A stretch of 64,000 bases of DNA from Candidatus Pacearchaeota archaeon (GTDB taxonomy: Archaea; Nanoarchaeota; Nanoarchaeia; Pacearchaeales; GW2011-AR1). The notes below the pieces were generated by a model, which saw nothing but the letters and a program-made list of their open reading frames with translations, was not told the DNA's origin and searched no databases. Positions 1-7,926 of the stretch are shown piece after piece; within the stretch, counting starts at the first letter, position 1, and every line of letters starts with the position of its first letter. The stretch spans positions 248,001 to 312,000 of the forward strand of contig JALOBX010000001.1 in assembly GCA_023228065.1 (NCBI GenBank), read 5' to 3'. A program made the position numbers and the translations under genes.

Positions 1-1
1 A

Positions 2-274
2 AAGAATTCTGAAGTGTTTAATATATTCTTATTTGAAAGCGCTTTCCTAGGATTTATTGCAGGAGTTATTGGAGTTGTTCTTGGATGGATTCTTAGTTTT
101 ATCGGAAGTTTAATCCTTGACCAAATTGGTTATAGTTTTTTATCTCCTTATTTTCCAATAAGTTTATTTTTGGGATGTATTCTTTTTGCTGTTTTAACAG
201 GAGCAATTTCAGGAGTTATTCCAGCAGTTAAAGCATCAAAGACAAACCCTGTAGAAACATTAAGATATGAGTAA
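2..274 (+). CDS. FtsX-like ABC transporter permease, C-terminal fragment
   Basis: Partial gene cut by the window edge; the frame is open to base 2, so the GTG at 14 is not a true start. The visible 91 residues hold two or three hydrophobic segments and end in VKASKTNPVETLRYE, the typical C-terminus of MacB/FtsX-type permeases (FtsX domain, DUF214), where the last membrane helix is followed by a cytosolic P.xkAsk.nPvetLR tail. Such proteins work with an ATPase of the LolD/MacB class in the membrane, moving lipoproteins or peptides or acting mechanically on surface proteins. The ATPase partner is not in the window. Family is secure, substrate unknown. Confidence 0.85.
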   Translation, partial: KNSEVFNIFLFESAFLGFIAGVIGVVLGWILSFIGSLILDQIGYSFLSPYFPISLFLGCILFAVLTGAISGVIPAVKASKTNPVETLRYE

Positions 275-276
275 TA

Positions 277-1128
277 TTATCTATGATATAATTTTCTTTT
301 TATTTTTCTTCTTCTATATATTCTCCAACCAACAAAAGCAATTATAATTATTAAAATTGTTATGTAAATCCAAGCAGAACTTGAACCATTTTTTCTTCCA
401 TTGAAATAATCGGAATCAAAGTTTATTGTTTTTGTAATTTCTCTTCTTATGTCTGCCGAATCTGTGTAAAGTATCTGAAGTGTTATTTTTCCTGTTCTTG
501 CTATTGCTTCAAAATCTGCAGTAGTATATTCGTTTGAATCTAAATCTCCAACCACAACTCTATCTGCTCCTTTAATATCAATATTATCTTGTTTTGGAAT
601 TGCTATTGCAAGAGCCTGAACATCAACGTCTTCTATATTTAAAATTTCCAATGTCAATACATTTGTATTTAAATTATAATCTTTGACAAAAATTTCAAAA
701 TCAGCCAGAGTATTTTCGACATAGATATTAAAATCTTTTAATCTTTGTCCTGTATAAGTAGTTGAAGTTGATGAATAGTAAACTTGTATTGGATTATTTC
801 CATCAAGAGCATCAGAATCAATCCTTATTTTGTAAGGAGCAATATAAAACGAACTATATCTCTCTGCATATATCCCTGAATTTATTATTATTGGATTCTC
901 TGATTCTGGGTCAATTGTAAATGGAAAATTTTCTTTTACACCGAACTCTACTGTCTTGCAGTCTGGGTCAGAAATTCCATTTACCTGAAAAATAACTTTT
1001 ACAGATTCTCCGGGAATAGCAGGATAGGGGTCTTGATTAATCATAGAGACATTAATAGAACATTCTGCACTGATAATTCCAATAAAGAAAATTAACAATA
1101 ATGCAACAAACATACACCCTTTTTTCAT
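277..1128 (-). CDS. Exported surface protein with C-terminal membrane anchor
   Basis: 283 residues. An N-terminal signal peptide (about 1-21, hydrophobic core VALLLIFFIGIISA followed by ECS) and a C-terminal transmembrane helix (about 253-272) followed by a very basic tail (RRRKIKRK) predict a protein displayed outside and anchored by its C-terminus. The middle is beta-rich and resembles COG1361-type S-layer/CARDB-like domains, with extended stretches around a PGESVKVIFQV motif. It runs tail to tail with the preceding FtsX fragment, two bases apart. No enzymatic motif is visible. Probably a cell-envelope structural or adhesion protein; this is inference from topology. Confidence 0.75.
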   Translation of the reverse strand: MKKGCMFVALLLIFFIGIISAECSINVSMINQDPYPAIPGESVKVIFQVNGISDPDCKTVEFGVKENFPFTIDPESENPIIINSGIYAERYSSFYIAPYKIRIDSDALDGNNPIQVYYSSTSTTYTGQRLKDFNIYVENTLADFEIFVKDYNLNTNVLTLEILNIEDVDVQALAIAIPKQDNIDIKGADRVVVGDLDSNEYTTADFEAIARTGKITLQILYTDSADIRREITKTINFDSDYFNGRKNGSSSAWIYITILIIIIAFVGWRIYRRRKIKRKLYHR

Positions 1129-1183
1129 GATTGAAGTAAGGCGGGAATATTTTTAAATTGTTGGGTTTTTGGGGATAATTCTT

Positions 1184-1768
1184 TTATTTTTTTCCAAAAG
1201 TATTATTACCTTCTTTTGTTCTTATAAGACTCATAAATTTTTGAGTAAAATCCCAATCAAGATTATTTAAATTTTTTGGATAAATATCTATAACATCTAA
1301 ATCATTTTCTTTATATAATCTCTTTTTGAAATCGTAATTATTTTTCTTATATTCTTCTTTTTCTATTAATCCCCAATATTCTACATAAATATTATACTCT
1401 GGGAGAAAAAAATCGGGATGAAGTTTAACTTTTTTAAATGGGACATCAAAAATAAACCATCTCTTTGTAACTTTTAAAACTGGGTGGACATAAAACTTTA
1501 TCTTCTTTTTAGTAAAGTATTCTGCTACTTTTTTTTCTTCATTGCTATCATATTCTCCCATATTTGTAGCTTTAGAAATTTTGTGTCTTTGTTTTATTCC
1601 TTCTAAACAAATTGTGATTCCATAACTGATAAATGAAATTGAAAAGAAGAATAACCAATTTCTGTAGGTTTCTGGTAAATAATAAACAGAATAGATTAAT
1701 ATTCCTCCCAACATAAAGAAAAAGATTCCTTGGAATTGTTTTAAGGATAATCTTGAATTAAATCTCAT
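1184..1768 (-). CDS. Membrane-anchored PD-(D/E)XK-like nuclease candidate
   Basis: The N-terminus has two hydrophobic helices (about residues 12-28 and 34-54); the C-terminal 110 residues are soluble. The soluble part has the order of a PD-(D/E)XK fold: an early acidic helix (SNEEKKVAEYF), then HPDFFLPEYNIYVEYWG, in which PDF and the following VEYWG match the D-(x)n-E-x-x core of DUF559/Vsr-like nucleases. The start is set at the ATG at 1768 because it overlaps the infB stop as ATGA and is preceded by a GGAG..GGGGG stretch; a GTG three codons upstream (1777) is possible. It is co-transcribed with infB. A membrane-tethered nuclease-like domain is unusual; activity is inferred only. Confidence 0.6.
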   Translation of the reverse strand: MRFNSRLSLKQFQGIFFFMLGGILIYSVYYLPETYRNWLFFFSISFISYGITICLEGIKQRHKISKATNMGEYDSNEEKKVAEYFTKKKIKFYVHPVLKVTKRWFIFDVPFKKVKLHPDFFLPEYNIYVEYWGLIEKEEYKKNNYDFKKRLYKENDLDVIDIYPKNLNNLDWDFTQKFMSLIRTKEGNNTFGKK

Positions 1769-3519
1769 TTCCCCCACTCCTCATTTCCTTTCTTCTTTCG
1801 TTTTATCTCTGCAATTTCCTGCAGAATTTTTAATTCTGCTGAAGTTAAAAGTTCTTTGTTCTTTTTGAAATTTCTGAATTGTTTTTCTCCAATGTTTGAA
1901 TACAAAAATTCTTTATCTTTTAATTCACGCTCAAAATTAACTCCTGGAATTGATATCGCGACTTCCATCCCTTCAAATGCTTCCTTAACCGAAGTTTTGT
2001 CTGCTTGAATATTTTTAATTCTTCCGACATCTTCATTTTCCGTATTCATGAAATTTGTTGTTGGTGTTAATTTTCCTGCTTCAACTTTCACTCCAAAGAT
2101 TGCAGGCTTTGTATTCCTAAAAACATACTGATGAAGAATTTTAAGTTTGCATAAAGTAGCAAGCTCCATTAATTTCTTTTTTTCTATTTCATTTCTTTTT
2201 TCTACTCTAAATTTAACAAGATTTTCAATTAATTTGTATACAACTTCATCTGTCAAAACTTTTATTCCAGAATTTGTAAAAAGTTCTTTTGCATCTTCGC
2301 TAACTGAAACATTAAACCCCAAAACAATTGCATCAAGTTCATCTATTTCCAAATTTGCTTTTGCATTTGAGAAATCATTTTTGCTTATGTTTCCAATTCC
2401 TGCCTTAAGAATAGGAATATTTGCCTGTCGGAGAAGAACTAATAGTGCTTCCAAACTTCCAAGAGAATCTGCTTTTGCAATAATTCCTTTTTTGTCTGTC
2501 TTGATATTTTCTGTTAATTCTTTCTTAAATATTTCTTTTACTTTTTCTTTATCTCCAGAATATGCTAAAAAAGGCATTCCTGGAAGAATGTCCATTTTTT
2601 CACTGAATTGCATTCTGATTCCTGTTGCTGCGTGAACTGTTTCTTTCATTTTGAATCTTATACTCAATGGCTCTATCTCTTCAATAACACGAACTTTTGT
2701 AATAATTGGATTTCCTTCAATATTTGCAACTGCAATTTCATGTCCTTTTTCCAGTTCCCCGTCATACAAAACTGCTTCAGCATAATCATTTGATTTGTCT
2801 TTCTTTACTTCAAGAATAACTCCTTTTGCTTCTTTACCAAGCTTTAATTTTTCTTTTAAATATTTCTGACTTAATCCACAGAGCATCATCATTAGTTCGC
2901 TCATTCCTTCTCCTGTTCTTGCAGAACAAGGAACCATTGCAATTTTTTTTGTGAAGTCCTGAATATTATAAAACAAGTCTGCATCAAATCCATGACTGCT
3001 TAGGGCTCCTGCAATTACCATATATCTTTCATCAAAAATCGGCTTTACATTTATCGACTGAGTTTCAATATTTTTCTGCAAACCCATTTTGTCATCCTTG
3101 TTTGTTCTCCAGCCAGAAATATTATCAATCTTATTTAATGCAATTATAAACGGAGTTTTATTATGCTTTAAAATAGAAATTACTTCTGCAGTTTGAGGTT
3201 TTATTCCTTCATTAATATCAATTACAAGAATTGCTAAATCAGCAAGACTTCCCCCTCTTTTTCTTAAATTTGTGAATGCTGCATGTCCAGGGGTATCAAT
3301 AAAAAGGAAACCAGGAATTTCCAATTCTATTCCTTTTTTTGCAATTAATGGAAAAGCTTTTTCTATCTGACTTTTTGGATAAAGTGTAAAAGAAATTTTC
3401 TGTGTTATTCCTCCTGCTTCCATTTCTTGAAGAGAGGTTTTTCTAAAAAAATCAAGAATGCTTGTTTTTCCATGGTCAACATGTCCGCAGATTGTTACGA
3501 TTGGCTGTCTGATTGTCAT
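1765..3519 (-). CDS. infB: Translation initiation factor aIF5B (IF-2 homologue)
   Basis: GTPase that joins ribosomal subunits and stabilises initiator tRNA. From the chosen start (MTIRQPIVTICG) it has 584 residues, the usual archaeal aIF5B length. Motifs seen: G1 GHVDHGKTS at about 12-20, G3 DTPGH near 77, G4 NKID near 129, then beta-barrel domain II, the central IF-2 alpha/beta/alpha domain and the last barrel (VEAGKLTP...GMEVAISIPG). A longer frame begins 21 bases upstream, but MTIRQP is the conserved N-terminus. The downstream nuclease-like gene overlaps its stop. Function is certain by family; it is an essential housekeeping gene and a clear archaeal marker. Confidence 0.97.
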   Translation of the reverse strand: MTIRQPIVTICGHVDHGKTSILDFFRKTSLQEMEAGGITQKISFTLYPKSQIEKAFPLIAKKGIELEIPGFLFIDTPGHAAFTNLRKRGGSLADLAILVIDINEGIKPQTAEVISILKHNKTPFIIALNKIDNISGWRTNKDDKMGLQKNIETQSINVKPIFDERYMVIAGALSSHGFDADLFYNIQDFTKKIAMVPCSARTGEGMSELMMMLCGLSQKYLKEKLKLGKEAKGVILEVKKDKSNDYAEAVLYDGELEKGHEIAVANIEGNPIITKVRVIEEIEPLSIRFKMKETVHAATGIRMQFSEKMDILPGMPFLAYSGDKEKVKEIFKKELTENIKTDKKGIIAKADSLGSLEALLVLLRQANIPILKAGIGNISKNDFSNAKANLEIDELDAIVLGFNVSVSEDAKELFTNSGIKVLTDEVVYKLIENLVKFRVEKRNEIEKKKLMELATLCKLKILHQYVFRNTKPAIFGVKVEAGKLTPTTNFMNTENEDVGRIKNIQADKTSVKEAFEGMEVAISIPGVNFERELKDKEFLYSNIGEKQFRNFKKNKELLTSAELKILQEIAEIKRKKKGNEEWGK

Positions 3520-3564
3520 AAGAATAACAGATAAATTCAAATTAAAAGGCTTTTGTTCTTAATA

Positions 3565-3572
3565 TTTATAAA
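3565..3572 (+). promoter_or_regulatory. TATA box of the MFS gene
   Basis: TTTATAAA centred 25-26 bases before the ATG at 3594, the archaeal TBP spacing for a leaderless transcript. It lies in the short divergent gap between infB and the MFS gene. Confidence 0.6.
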
Positions 3573-3593
3573 CAATTTTAACTTATTTTTAAT

Positions 3594-4733
3594 ATGAAAA
3601 AAAAGGGTAGTGGATTCAAGAATATTTTTCTTCTTGGCGGGGCGAGTTTGTTTAATGATGTTGGAAGCGAAATGATAACCCCAATTCTTCCGTTTTATAT
3701 CACCCAACTTGGCGGAGCAGGATTAGCAGTCGGACTTATTAGTGGATTAAGAGAAGGACTTGCAAGCTTGTTTAAACTTTTTGGCGGATGGTTTTCAGAT
3801 AAAATGGGAAAAAGAATGCCCTTTATTTTTTTTGGGTATTTTGTTTCGATTATATTTAGATTTCTTCTTTCAACTATAAATCTGTGGCAATATTTAATTG
3901 CTTTTATTTCTTTTGAAAGATTTGGAAAACTTAGAGATGCTCCAAGAGATGCATTAATTACCCAATCTACACATCACAGGGGAAGGGGATTTGGAATACA
4001 TCAAATGCTGGATACGACTGGAGGGATTATTGGAACTATTCTTGTTATTTTTCTTTTTTGGAAATTGCAATTAGGAATTAAGACAATAATTATTATTGCT
4101 GCAGGAATTTCAGCATTTTCAATTATTCCTTTGTTTTTTGTTAGGGAACCAAAATTCAAATCAACTAAAATTAGTTTGTTAAAAGGAATTCATAAACTGG
4201 ATAAGCATCTAAAATATTTGATATTTGTGATTTCTTTTTTTACTCTTGGTAATTTTGGATTATATTTATTTTTATTGCTGAGGGCACGAGAAATAAGCGG
4301 GAATATTGTAGTTCCCCTAGTTATTTATGCAGTTTTTAATCTTGTTTCTGCAATATTTTTAGTTCCTTTTGGAAACCTTTCTGATAAAATAGGAAGAAAA
4401 AAAGTATTATTAAGTGGATATATTTTATTTTTTATTATCTCTCTTGGTTTTATTTATGTTGATAGTTTGTTTTATCTAATTATTTTATTTGCATTATATG
4501 GACTGGTTTTTGCAATAACTCAGGCGAATCAAAAAGCATTTGTTTCAGATATTTCCGGAGAACTTAAGGGAACAGCATTTGGATTTTATAGCTTTGTTAC
4601 AGGGATTGTCAATATTCTTGGTGGATTGATTGCAGGTATTTTGTGGGATATAAGCTATAGTGTCATGTTTACTTATATTTCAGTAATTGCATTTATTTCA
4701 ATTATCTTGCTGATATTTGTTAAAAAAAGATAA
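3594..4733 (+). CDS. MFS family transporter
   Basis: 379 residues with 10-12 predicted membrane helices. The MFS signature motif A occurs after helix 2 (GGWFSDKMGKRMPF) and again in the second half (GNLSDKIGRKKVLLSGY), showing the two-fold MFS repeat. The early SLFNDVGSEMITPILPFY segment is typical of the drug/sugar-phosphate-like MFS group found in many archaea and bacteria. It has its own leaderless promoter. The substrate cannot be read from sequence; proton-coupled export is the usual mode in this group. A structured region on the opposite strand follows the stop. Confidence 0.88.
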   Translation: MKKKGSGFKNIFLLGGASLFNDVGSEMITPILPFYITQLGGAGLAVGLISGLREGLASLFKLFGGWFSDKMGKRMPFIFFGYFVSIIFRFLLSTINLWQYLIAFISFERFGKLRDAPRDALITQSTHHRGRGFGIHQMLDTTGGIIGTILVIFLFWKLQLGIKTIIIIAAGISAFSIIPLFFVREPKFKSTKISLLKGIHKLDKHLKYLIFVISFFTLGNFGLYLFLLLRAREISGNIVVPLVIYAVFNLVSAIFLVPFGNLSDKIGRKKVLLSGYILFFIISLGFIYVDSLFYLIILFALYGLVFAITQANQKAFVSDISGELKGTAFGFYSFVTGIVNILGGLIAGILWDISYSVMFTYISVIAFISIILLIFVKKR

Positions 4734-4741
4734 ACACAGAA

Positions 4742-4868
4742 AAAAGAGGCTGTCAAAGTCAAAATAAGATATTTTTCATTTGTCGCAGAAAGAAAGGCGA
4801 CAAAAGCAGCAAAGTTAGATCCAAAGATCACTTTAACTGATTCTTTCGCCTCTTTTCCTTGTTTTTTA
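4742..4868 (-). ncRNA. Structured RNA candidate (three-way junction)
   Basis: Between the MFS stop and dph2. A 9-bp closing helix pairs AAAAGAGGC (4742-4750) with GCCTCTTTT (4848-4856). Inside are an 8-bp perfect hairpin TTTGTCGC/GCGACAAA (4779-4786 with 4797-4804) and a hairpin AAAGT-ta-GATC/GATC-ACTTT (4811-4834). The minus strand is favoured: a TATA-like AGTTATAAAC sits at 4891-4899, 26 bases before about 4868, and the closing helix is followed on that strand by a run of six T. A 77-codon minus-strand frame spans it, but its ATG lies upstream of this promoter. Role unknown; a small regulatory RNA or a miniature inverted-repeat element are both possible. Confidence 0.45.
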
Positions 4869-4939
4869 AGAGATTTATTTATTTTTAATAGTTTATAACT
4901 CCCCAAAAATTATAAAAAACAGGGTTTTCTTATCTGAGT

Positions 4940-5236
4940 ATGATTAAAAAAACAATAGAAGAACTTCAGGAAAAATATGACTTGGAATTAGAAAAAGTTG
5001 TCTCCAACATAAAAAAAGCAAAAGCAAAATTAGTTTTATTACAATTCCCTGATGGTTTGAAACAATATGCAACTGCTGTTGTTGATTATTTAAGGGAAAA
5101 AACTAATGCGGAATTTTTAATCTGGATTGGAAGCTGTTACGGAGCATGTGATACTCCTACAGGTATTGAAAAATTAAAACCAAAAATAGATTTAACTATC
5201 CAGTTTGGGCATAATAATTTAATGCCTAATTATTAA
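4940..5236 (+). pseudogene. dph2: Truncated Dph2 (diphthamide synthesis), N-terminal third only
   Basis: 98 residues matching the first domain of archaeal Dph2, the radical-SAM-type enzyme that moves the 3-amino-3-carboxypropyl group of SAM onto the EF2 histidine. VLLQFPDGLKQYA and GSCYGACD with the first iron-sulfur cysteine are present, and the frame stops just after FGHNNLMPNY. Normal Dph2 has about 320 residues with two more cluster cysteines in later domains; neither is present and no continuing frame follows, because the opposite-strand gene at 5226-5603 starts overlapping at once. A TATA-like TTATAAAAAA at 4910-4919 is correctly spaced, so it may be transcribed. Most simply a deletion remnant; a split enzyme with its rest elsewhere is the alternative. 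Confidence 0.75.
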
Positions 5237-5603
5237 TCTTTTTCTTAGGTAAATCTGCAAGTTTGTCTGCAAATTTTTCATCTTCTAATTTCTTATTCAC
5301 TTTTTTTATTGCTTCCAAACAATCTTTATAGATATAATCTGATTTTCTTTCAAGGAAATTTTCATGAATAAAAAACCTTACTGCTTCGCTTACTCCTGTA
5401 ATAAATGCCCCCGTGGTATAATCCTTTTTTACAAAAGCTAAACAAATCCCGACAAGACTTACGACGTTTGGAATTAATTTCCCCCCTATTGAATAAAGAT
5501 TTTCTTCTAATCTCAATTTCTTTTCTTCTTCTGGATGTTCTTTTCTTCTTTTGCTGTAAAAATCATTTATTTCCTTTCCAAAAAAATAATCTGAACCTAG
5601 CAT
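5226..5603 (-). CDS. Hypothetical protein with central hydrophobic segment
   Basis: 125 residues of unknown family. A charged N-terminus (KRRKEHPEEEKKLRLEE) is followed by a hydrophobic stretch (about 40-60, LIPNVVSLVGICLAFV) and a lysine-rich helical C-terminus. Its start overlaps the stop of the upstream P-loop kinase gene by a few bases, so the two are one transcription unit. Its stop overlaps the truncated dph2 stop tail to tail. One membrane helix is likely; nothing indicates a function. Confidence 0.6.
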   Translation of the reverse strand: MLGSDYFFGKEINDFYSKRRKEHPEEEKKLRLEENLYSIGGKLIPNVVSLVGICLAFVKKDYTTGAFITGVSEAVRFFIHENFLERKSDYIYKDCLEAIKKVNKKLEDEKFADKLADLPKKKINN

Positions 5604-6169
5604 ATTTTTTTTAAAACTCCATTATATAATTTTATTATCTGCTCATTCAATTCTTCAAGAGTTCCGTTATTAATTATTGAATAATTCGCCATAGCCATGC
5701 ATTTTGCAACTCCTTGTCCTGTTTCTTTTTCACCTATGCCTTTATCTCTTGCATCAACTGCTAAAAATTCTTCAAATGTTTTTGGATCGCTCTCTCTATT
5801 TCTTAAGAGCATTCTTTCAAATCTTTTTTCCCTCGGAGCATCAATTGAAATTAAATAAAAATTATCTAACTTTCTAAGCTCTTCAACTTCATATGGGTTT
5901 CTGATTCCATCAATTATTGCTTTGTTATACTTATCATTAATTATCCTATGATGAACTAATAAAGCCAAAACTCCTGCTCCTTGTTCTTCTCTTAATTGAT
6001 TTCCTAAATCCTGAAGATTTTTTCTTGTTATTTCTATATTTCTTTCTTTAGCAATTCCTCTTAATTCATTTGAAAGAGAAATATACTCAAAACCTTTTTC
6101 TTTTAAAAAATCAGCAACAGCTCCCTTACCTGCAGCAACACTGCCTGTCAATCCTATATACATATTCAT
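5597..6169 (-). CDS. P-loop nucleotide kinase (dephospho-CoA kinase/UPF0200-like)
   Basis: 190 residues. Walker A GSVAAGKGAV at about 9-18 opens a nucleoside/nucleotide-kinase fold; the LID-like region carries DAPREKRFERMLLRNRESDP, and IIDGIRNPYEVEEL is the conserved strand-plus-loop seen in archaeal UPF0200 and dNMP-kinase-like proteins. The family transfers a phosphate from ATP to a small nucleotide-like acceptor; the acceptor is not evident. CoaE-type dephospho-CoA kinase is one option but its strict motifs are not complete. First gene of a two-gene unit with the small unknown protein downstream. Confidence 0.75.
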   Translation of the reverse strand: MNMYIGLTGSVAAGKGAVADFLKEKGFEYISLSNELRGIAKERNIEITRKNLQDLGNQLREEQGAGVLALLVHHRIINDKYNKAIIDGIRNPYEVEELRKLDNFYLISIDAPREKRFERMLLRNRESDPKTFEEFLAVDARDKGIGEKETGQGVAKCMAMANYSIINNGTLEELNEQIIKLYNGVLKKIC

Positions 6170-6202
6170 GAGAATTAAAAACTATTTTTAAAAATTTATG
6201 TC

Positions 6203-6910
6203 TTACAACCAACCCATCAATAAAGATAATCCTACTGATAAAAGCAAGATTCCTGCAATTAAATGCAAAATTCTAATATTTTTATTTCTCCATTGGGCAA
6301 CAGATTCTGCTGTTGTAAATCCTCTGTAAACAATAAATGTAATTATTACAAGAGGAAGAATTACAATAAAATTAAAATATAAAAGCCAGGGCAGAGCTCC
6401 GATTATTCCTAATTGAGAAATTGATTCTGTTGCAATTAACAGAGGAGCCATAGTGCATGGACCCAAGAAAAGAGTAATAACAAAACCAGTAATAAAAGCT
6501 CCAATTGGGGAAGTTATTCTTTGAATTATTTTTTTTGCTTTTACATGCATCCAAATAGGCATTTCTGTTGCAAATCCTCCTGGACGATAAAAAAAGAAGT
6601 CTTTAATTTGCAGGCCTCCAACAAGCATAGCTAAAATTCCAAATGCATATTTGATATAAACAGAACTTTGTTTTAACAATAAATTAAATCCCTGAAATAA
6701 TTGAACCAAAACAATTCCATAAAATAAATATCCAATAAAGACTGCAATAATAAAAGCCAAACCCGCAAATAAAACTTTTTTCTTTTTTTCTTGATTTTGC
6801 GTAAGAATCGTAACAAGAACAAGAACAAGCATTGCAATCTGACAAGGATTAATTGAATTAACTAAAGCAAGCGATGTTATTTTTCCCAGAGTTAAAATAT
6901 CTGCCATCAA
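6203..6910 (-). CDS. CcdA/DsbD-like transmembrane electron carrier
   Basis: 235 residues, six predicted helices. The two conserved cysteine motifs of the CcdA/DsbD-beta family are present: NPCQ in the first helix (about residue 22) and LGPCT in the fourth (about residue 151). These proteins pass reducing electrons from cytosolic thioredoxin across the membrane to extracytoplasmic thioredoxin-like proteins. The gene directly downstream of a membrane-anchored thioredoxin-like gene (6933-7301) gives the obvious partner. Two adjacent ATG codons are possible starts (MMADIL). Confidence 0.88.
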   Translation of the reverse strand: MMADILTLGKITSLALVNSINPCQIAMLVLVLVTILTQNQEKKKKVLFAGLAFIIAVFIGYLFYGIVLVQLFQGFNLLLKQSSVYIKYAFGILAMLVGGLQIKDFFFYRPGGFATEMPIWMHVKAKKIIQRITSPIGAFITGFVITLFLGPCTMAPLLIATESISQLGIIGALPWLLYFNFIVILPLVIITFIVYRGFTTAESVAQWRNKNIRILHLIAGILLLSVGLSLLMGWL

Positions 6911-6932
6911 TAAAATAATAATTCTTTATTTA

Positions 6933-7301
6933 TTAATCTTGGTAGCCTGTTAATTCTTTAAGTTTTTCTATTGACTGAACACCTTCGTATTTTTTATTAT
7001 TAATTATCCATGTTGGAGTTGCTTCAATTCCCAAATCAATACATTTTTGTATATTTTCTTCTTCAAGGCAATTAATTATATTCAAAAATTTAACATTAAT
7101 TCCAAACATTTCTTCTTGGGTTATGCAATGAGAACACCCTGTTTGAACATATAAAATTGAATGTTCGCCTATCCACTTTGAAACTTCTTCTGAAGGCATG
7201 TCTTTAATTGCTGCACTTTGAAAATTCTTGAAGTAAATTATTCCGCCAGCTAAGAGCAAGATAATAATTACAACACTTATTGTTGCGAATCTATTTTTCA
7301 T
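6933..7301 (-). CDS. Membrane-anchored thioredoxin-like protein (CSHC)
   Basis: 122 residues: a signal-anchor (about 7-24) and a short thioredoxin-fold domain facing outward. The active site is TGCSHC (cysteines near 56 and 59), followed by a second pair of cysteines (NIINCLEEENIQKC) and the cis-proline region ATPTWII. This layout resembles the thioredoxin-like domain that is fused or paired with VKOR oxidoreductases. It is 22 bases upstream of the ccdA-like gene, so a redox couple is likely. A clear paralogue lies in the integrated element at 58172-58597. Direction of thiol chemistry (oxidant or reductant) cannot be decided from sequence. Confidence 0.85.
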   Translation of the reverse strand: MKNRFATISVVIIILLLAGGIIYFKNFQSAAIKDMPSEEVSKWIGEHSILYVQTGCSHCITQEEMFGINVKFLNIINCLEEENIQKCIDLGIEATPTWIINNKKYEGVQSIEKLKELTGYQD

Positions 7302-7339
7302 GAGTTATGATAGAATAAATATTTTTTAAAGGTTTTGGC

Positions 7340-7636
7340 TTAATAATCAGGCATATCTTCTTGAGGCTCAAACTTCTTTTGTTCTGGCTTGCTTGAACCT
7401 TCGCCAGAAGCATTTAAATCACTTGGAGAAATTGAATTAATCATCTGTTTAAACTCTTGGAATTTTTCTGCAGGAATTCTTAATCCTTTTTTTGTAGGTC
7501 CAGTATATTTCTCGCTTGTTGCAAATTCTCTTATATCAATGCCTACTTTCCCATTATATTCTCTTATTCCAATAACAATATCTGTTGATGTCCCTTGAAA
7601 TTCCCCTTTGTTTATTTTTCCTATGTCCTTATCCAT
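7340..7636 (-). CDS. PC4/Sub1-like single-strand DNA-binding coactivator
   Basis: 98 residues. The core IVIGIREYNGKVGIDIREF and KGLRIPAEKFQEFKQMI match the PC4 (p15) domain: a curved antiparallel sheet followed by a helix that dimerises and binds single-stranded or melted DNA. The C-terminal 30 residues are a polar acidic tail (EPQEDMPDY). PC4-like proteins occur in several DPANN genomes and are thought to assist transcription or protect single strands. It is in the same orientation as the redox pair but separated, so co-regulation is uncertain. Confidence 0.75.
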   Translation of the reverse strand: MDKDIGKINKGEFQGTSTDIVIGIREYNGKVGIDIREFATSEKYTGPTKKGLRIPAEKFQEFKQMINSISPSDLNASGEGSSKPEQKKFEPQEDMPDY

Positions 7637-7750
7637 AACTGATTTTAATAAGGAGTTTATTTAAATGTTTTTATGATTAATCACATATTATTTATGGCTT
7701 ATATTCTAAAGCACCATTAATGTTAAAAATGCCGATTTTGTATTATCTCT

Positions 7751-7894
7751 ATGAGTGAAGAATGTCCAAAATGCCATAATACCGGAATGGTAAAAGAAAA
7801 AGATGGTTCAATCCATACATGCTGGGATTGTTTGCAAAGCGGTAAAATGCAGGTGCATTCAGACAAGGTTCCTGATTCTAAGGTTAAAATATAA
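7751..7894 (+). CDS. Small zinc-finger protein
   Basis: 47 residues beginning MSEECPKCHNTG. Two cysteine pairs (CPKC at 5-8 and CWDC at about 25-28, preceded by HT) are spaced like a rubredoxin-type or DnaJ-like zinc ribbon. Short intergenic distance to the next gene and clean coding composition support it. The role is unknown; such mini zinc proteins in DPANN may bind nucleic acid or ribosomes. Confidence 0.6.
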   Translation: MSEECPKCHNTGMVKEKDGSIHTCWDCLQSGKMQVHSDKVPDSKVKI

Positions 7895-7897
7895 AAC

Positions 7898-7906
7898 TTT
7901 TTAAAT
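7898..7906 (+). promoter_or_regulatory. TATA box for the 7927 gene
   Basis: TTTTTAAAT, centred 25 bases before the ATG at 7927, overlapping the stop of the zinc-finger gene. Consistent with a leaderless start. Confidence 0.5.
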
Positions 7907-7926
7907 AGCTTATTTATACATCTCCT

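Noticed and set aside
2147..2793. Two open frames on the plus strand inside infB
   Set aside because: Antisense shadows of a strongly conserved gene; no codon bias or promoter.
4742..4856. Transposon terminal inverted repeats (MITE) at the structured RNA
   Set aside because: No target-site duplication seen and internal helices are too regular; kept only as an alternative.
4673..4906. 77-codon minus-strand frame after the MFS gene
   Set aside because: Overlaps the structured RNA and the MFS 3' end, and its ATG lies upstream of the minus-strand TATA box.
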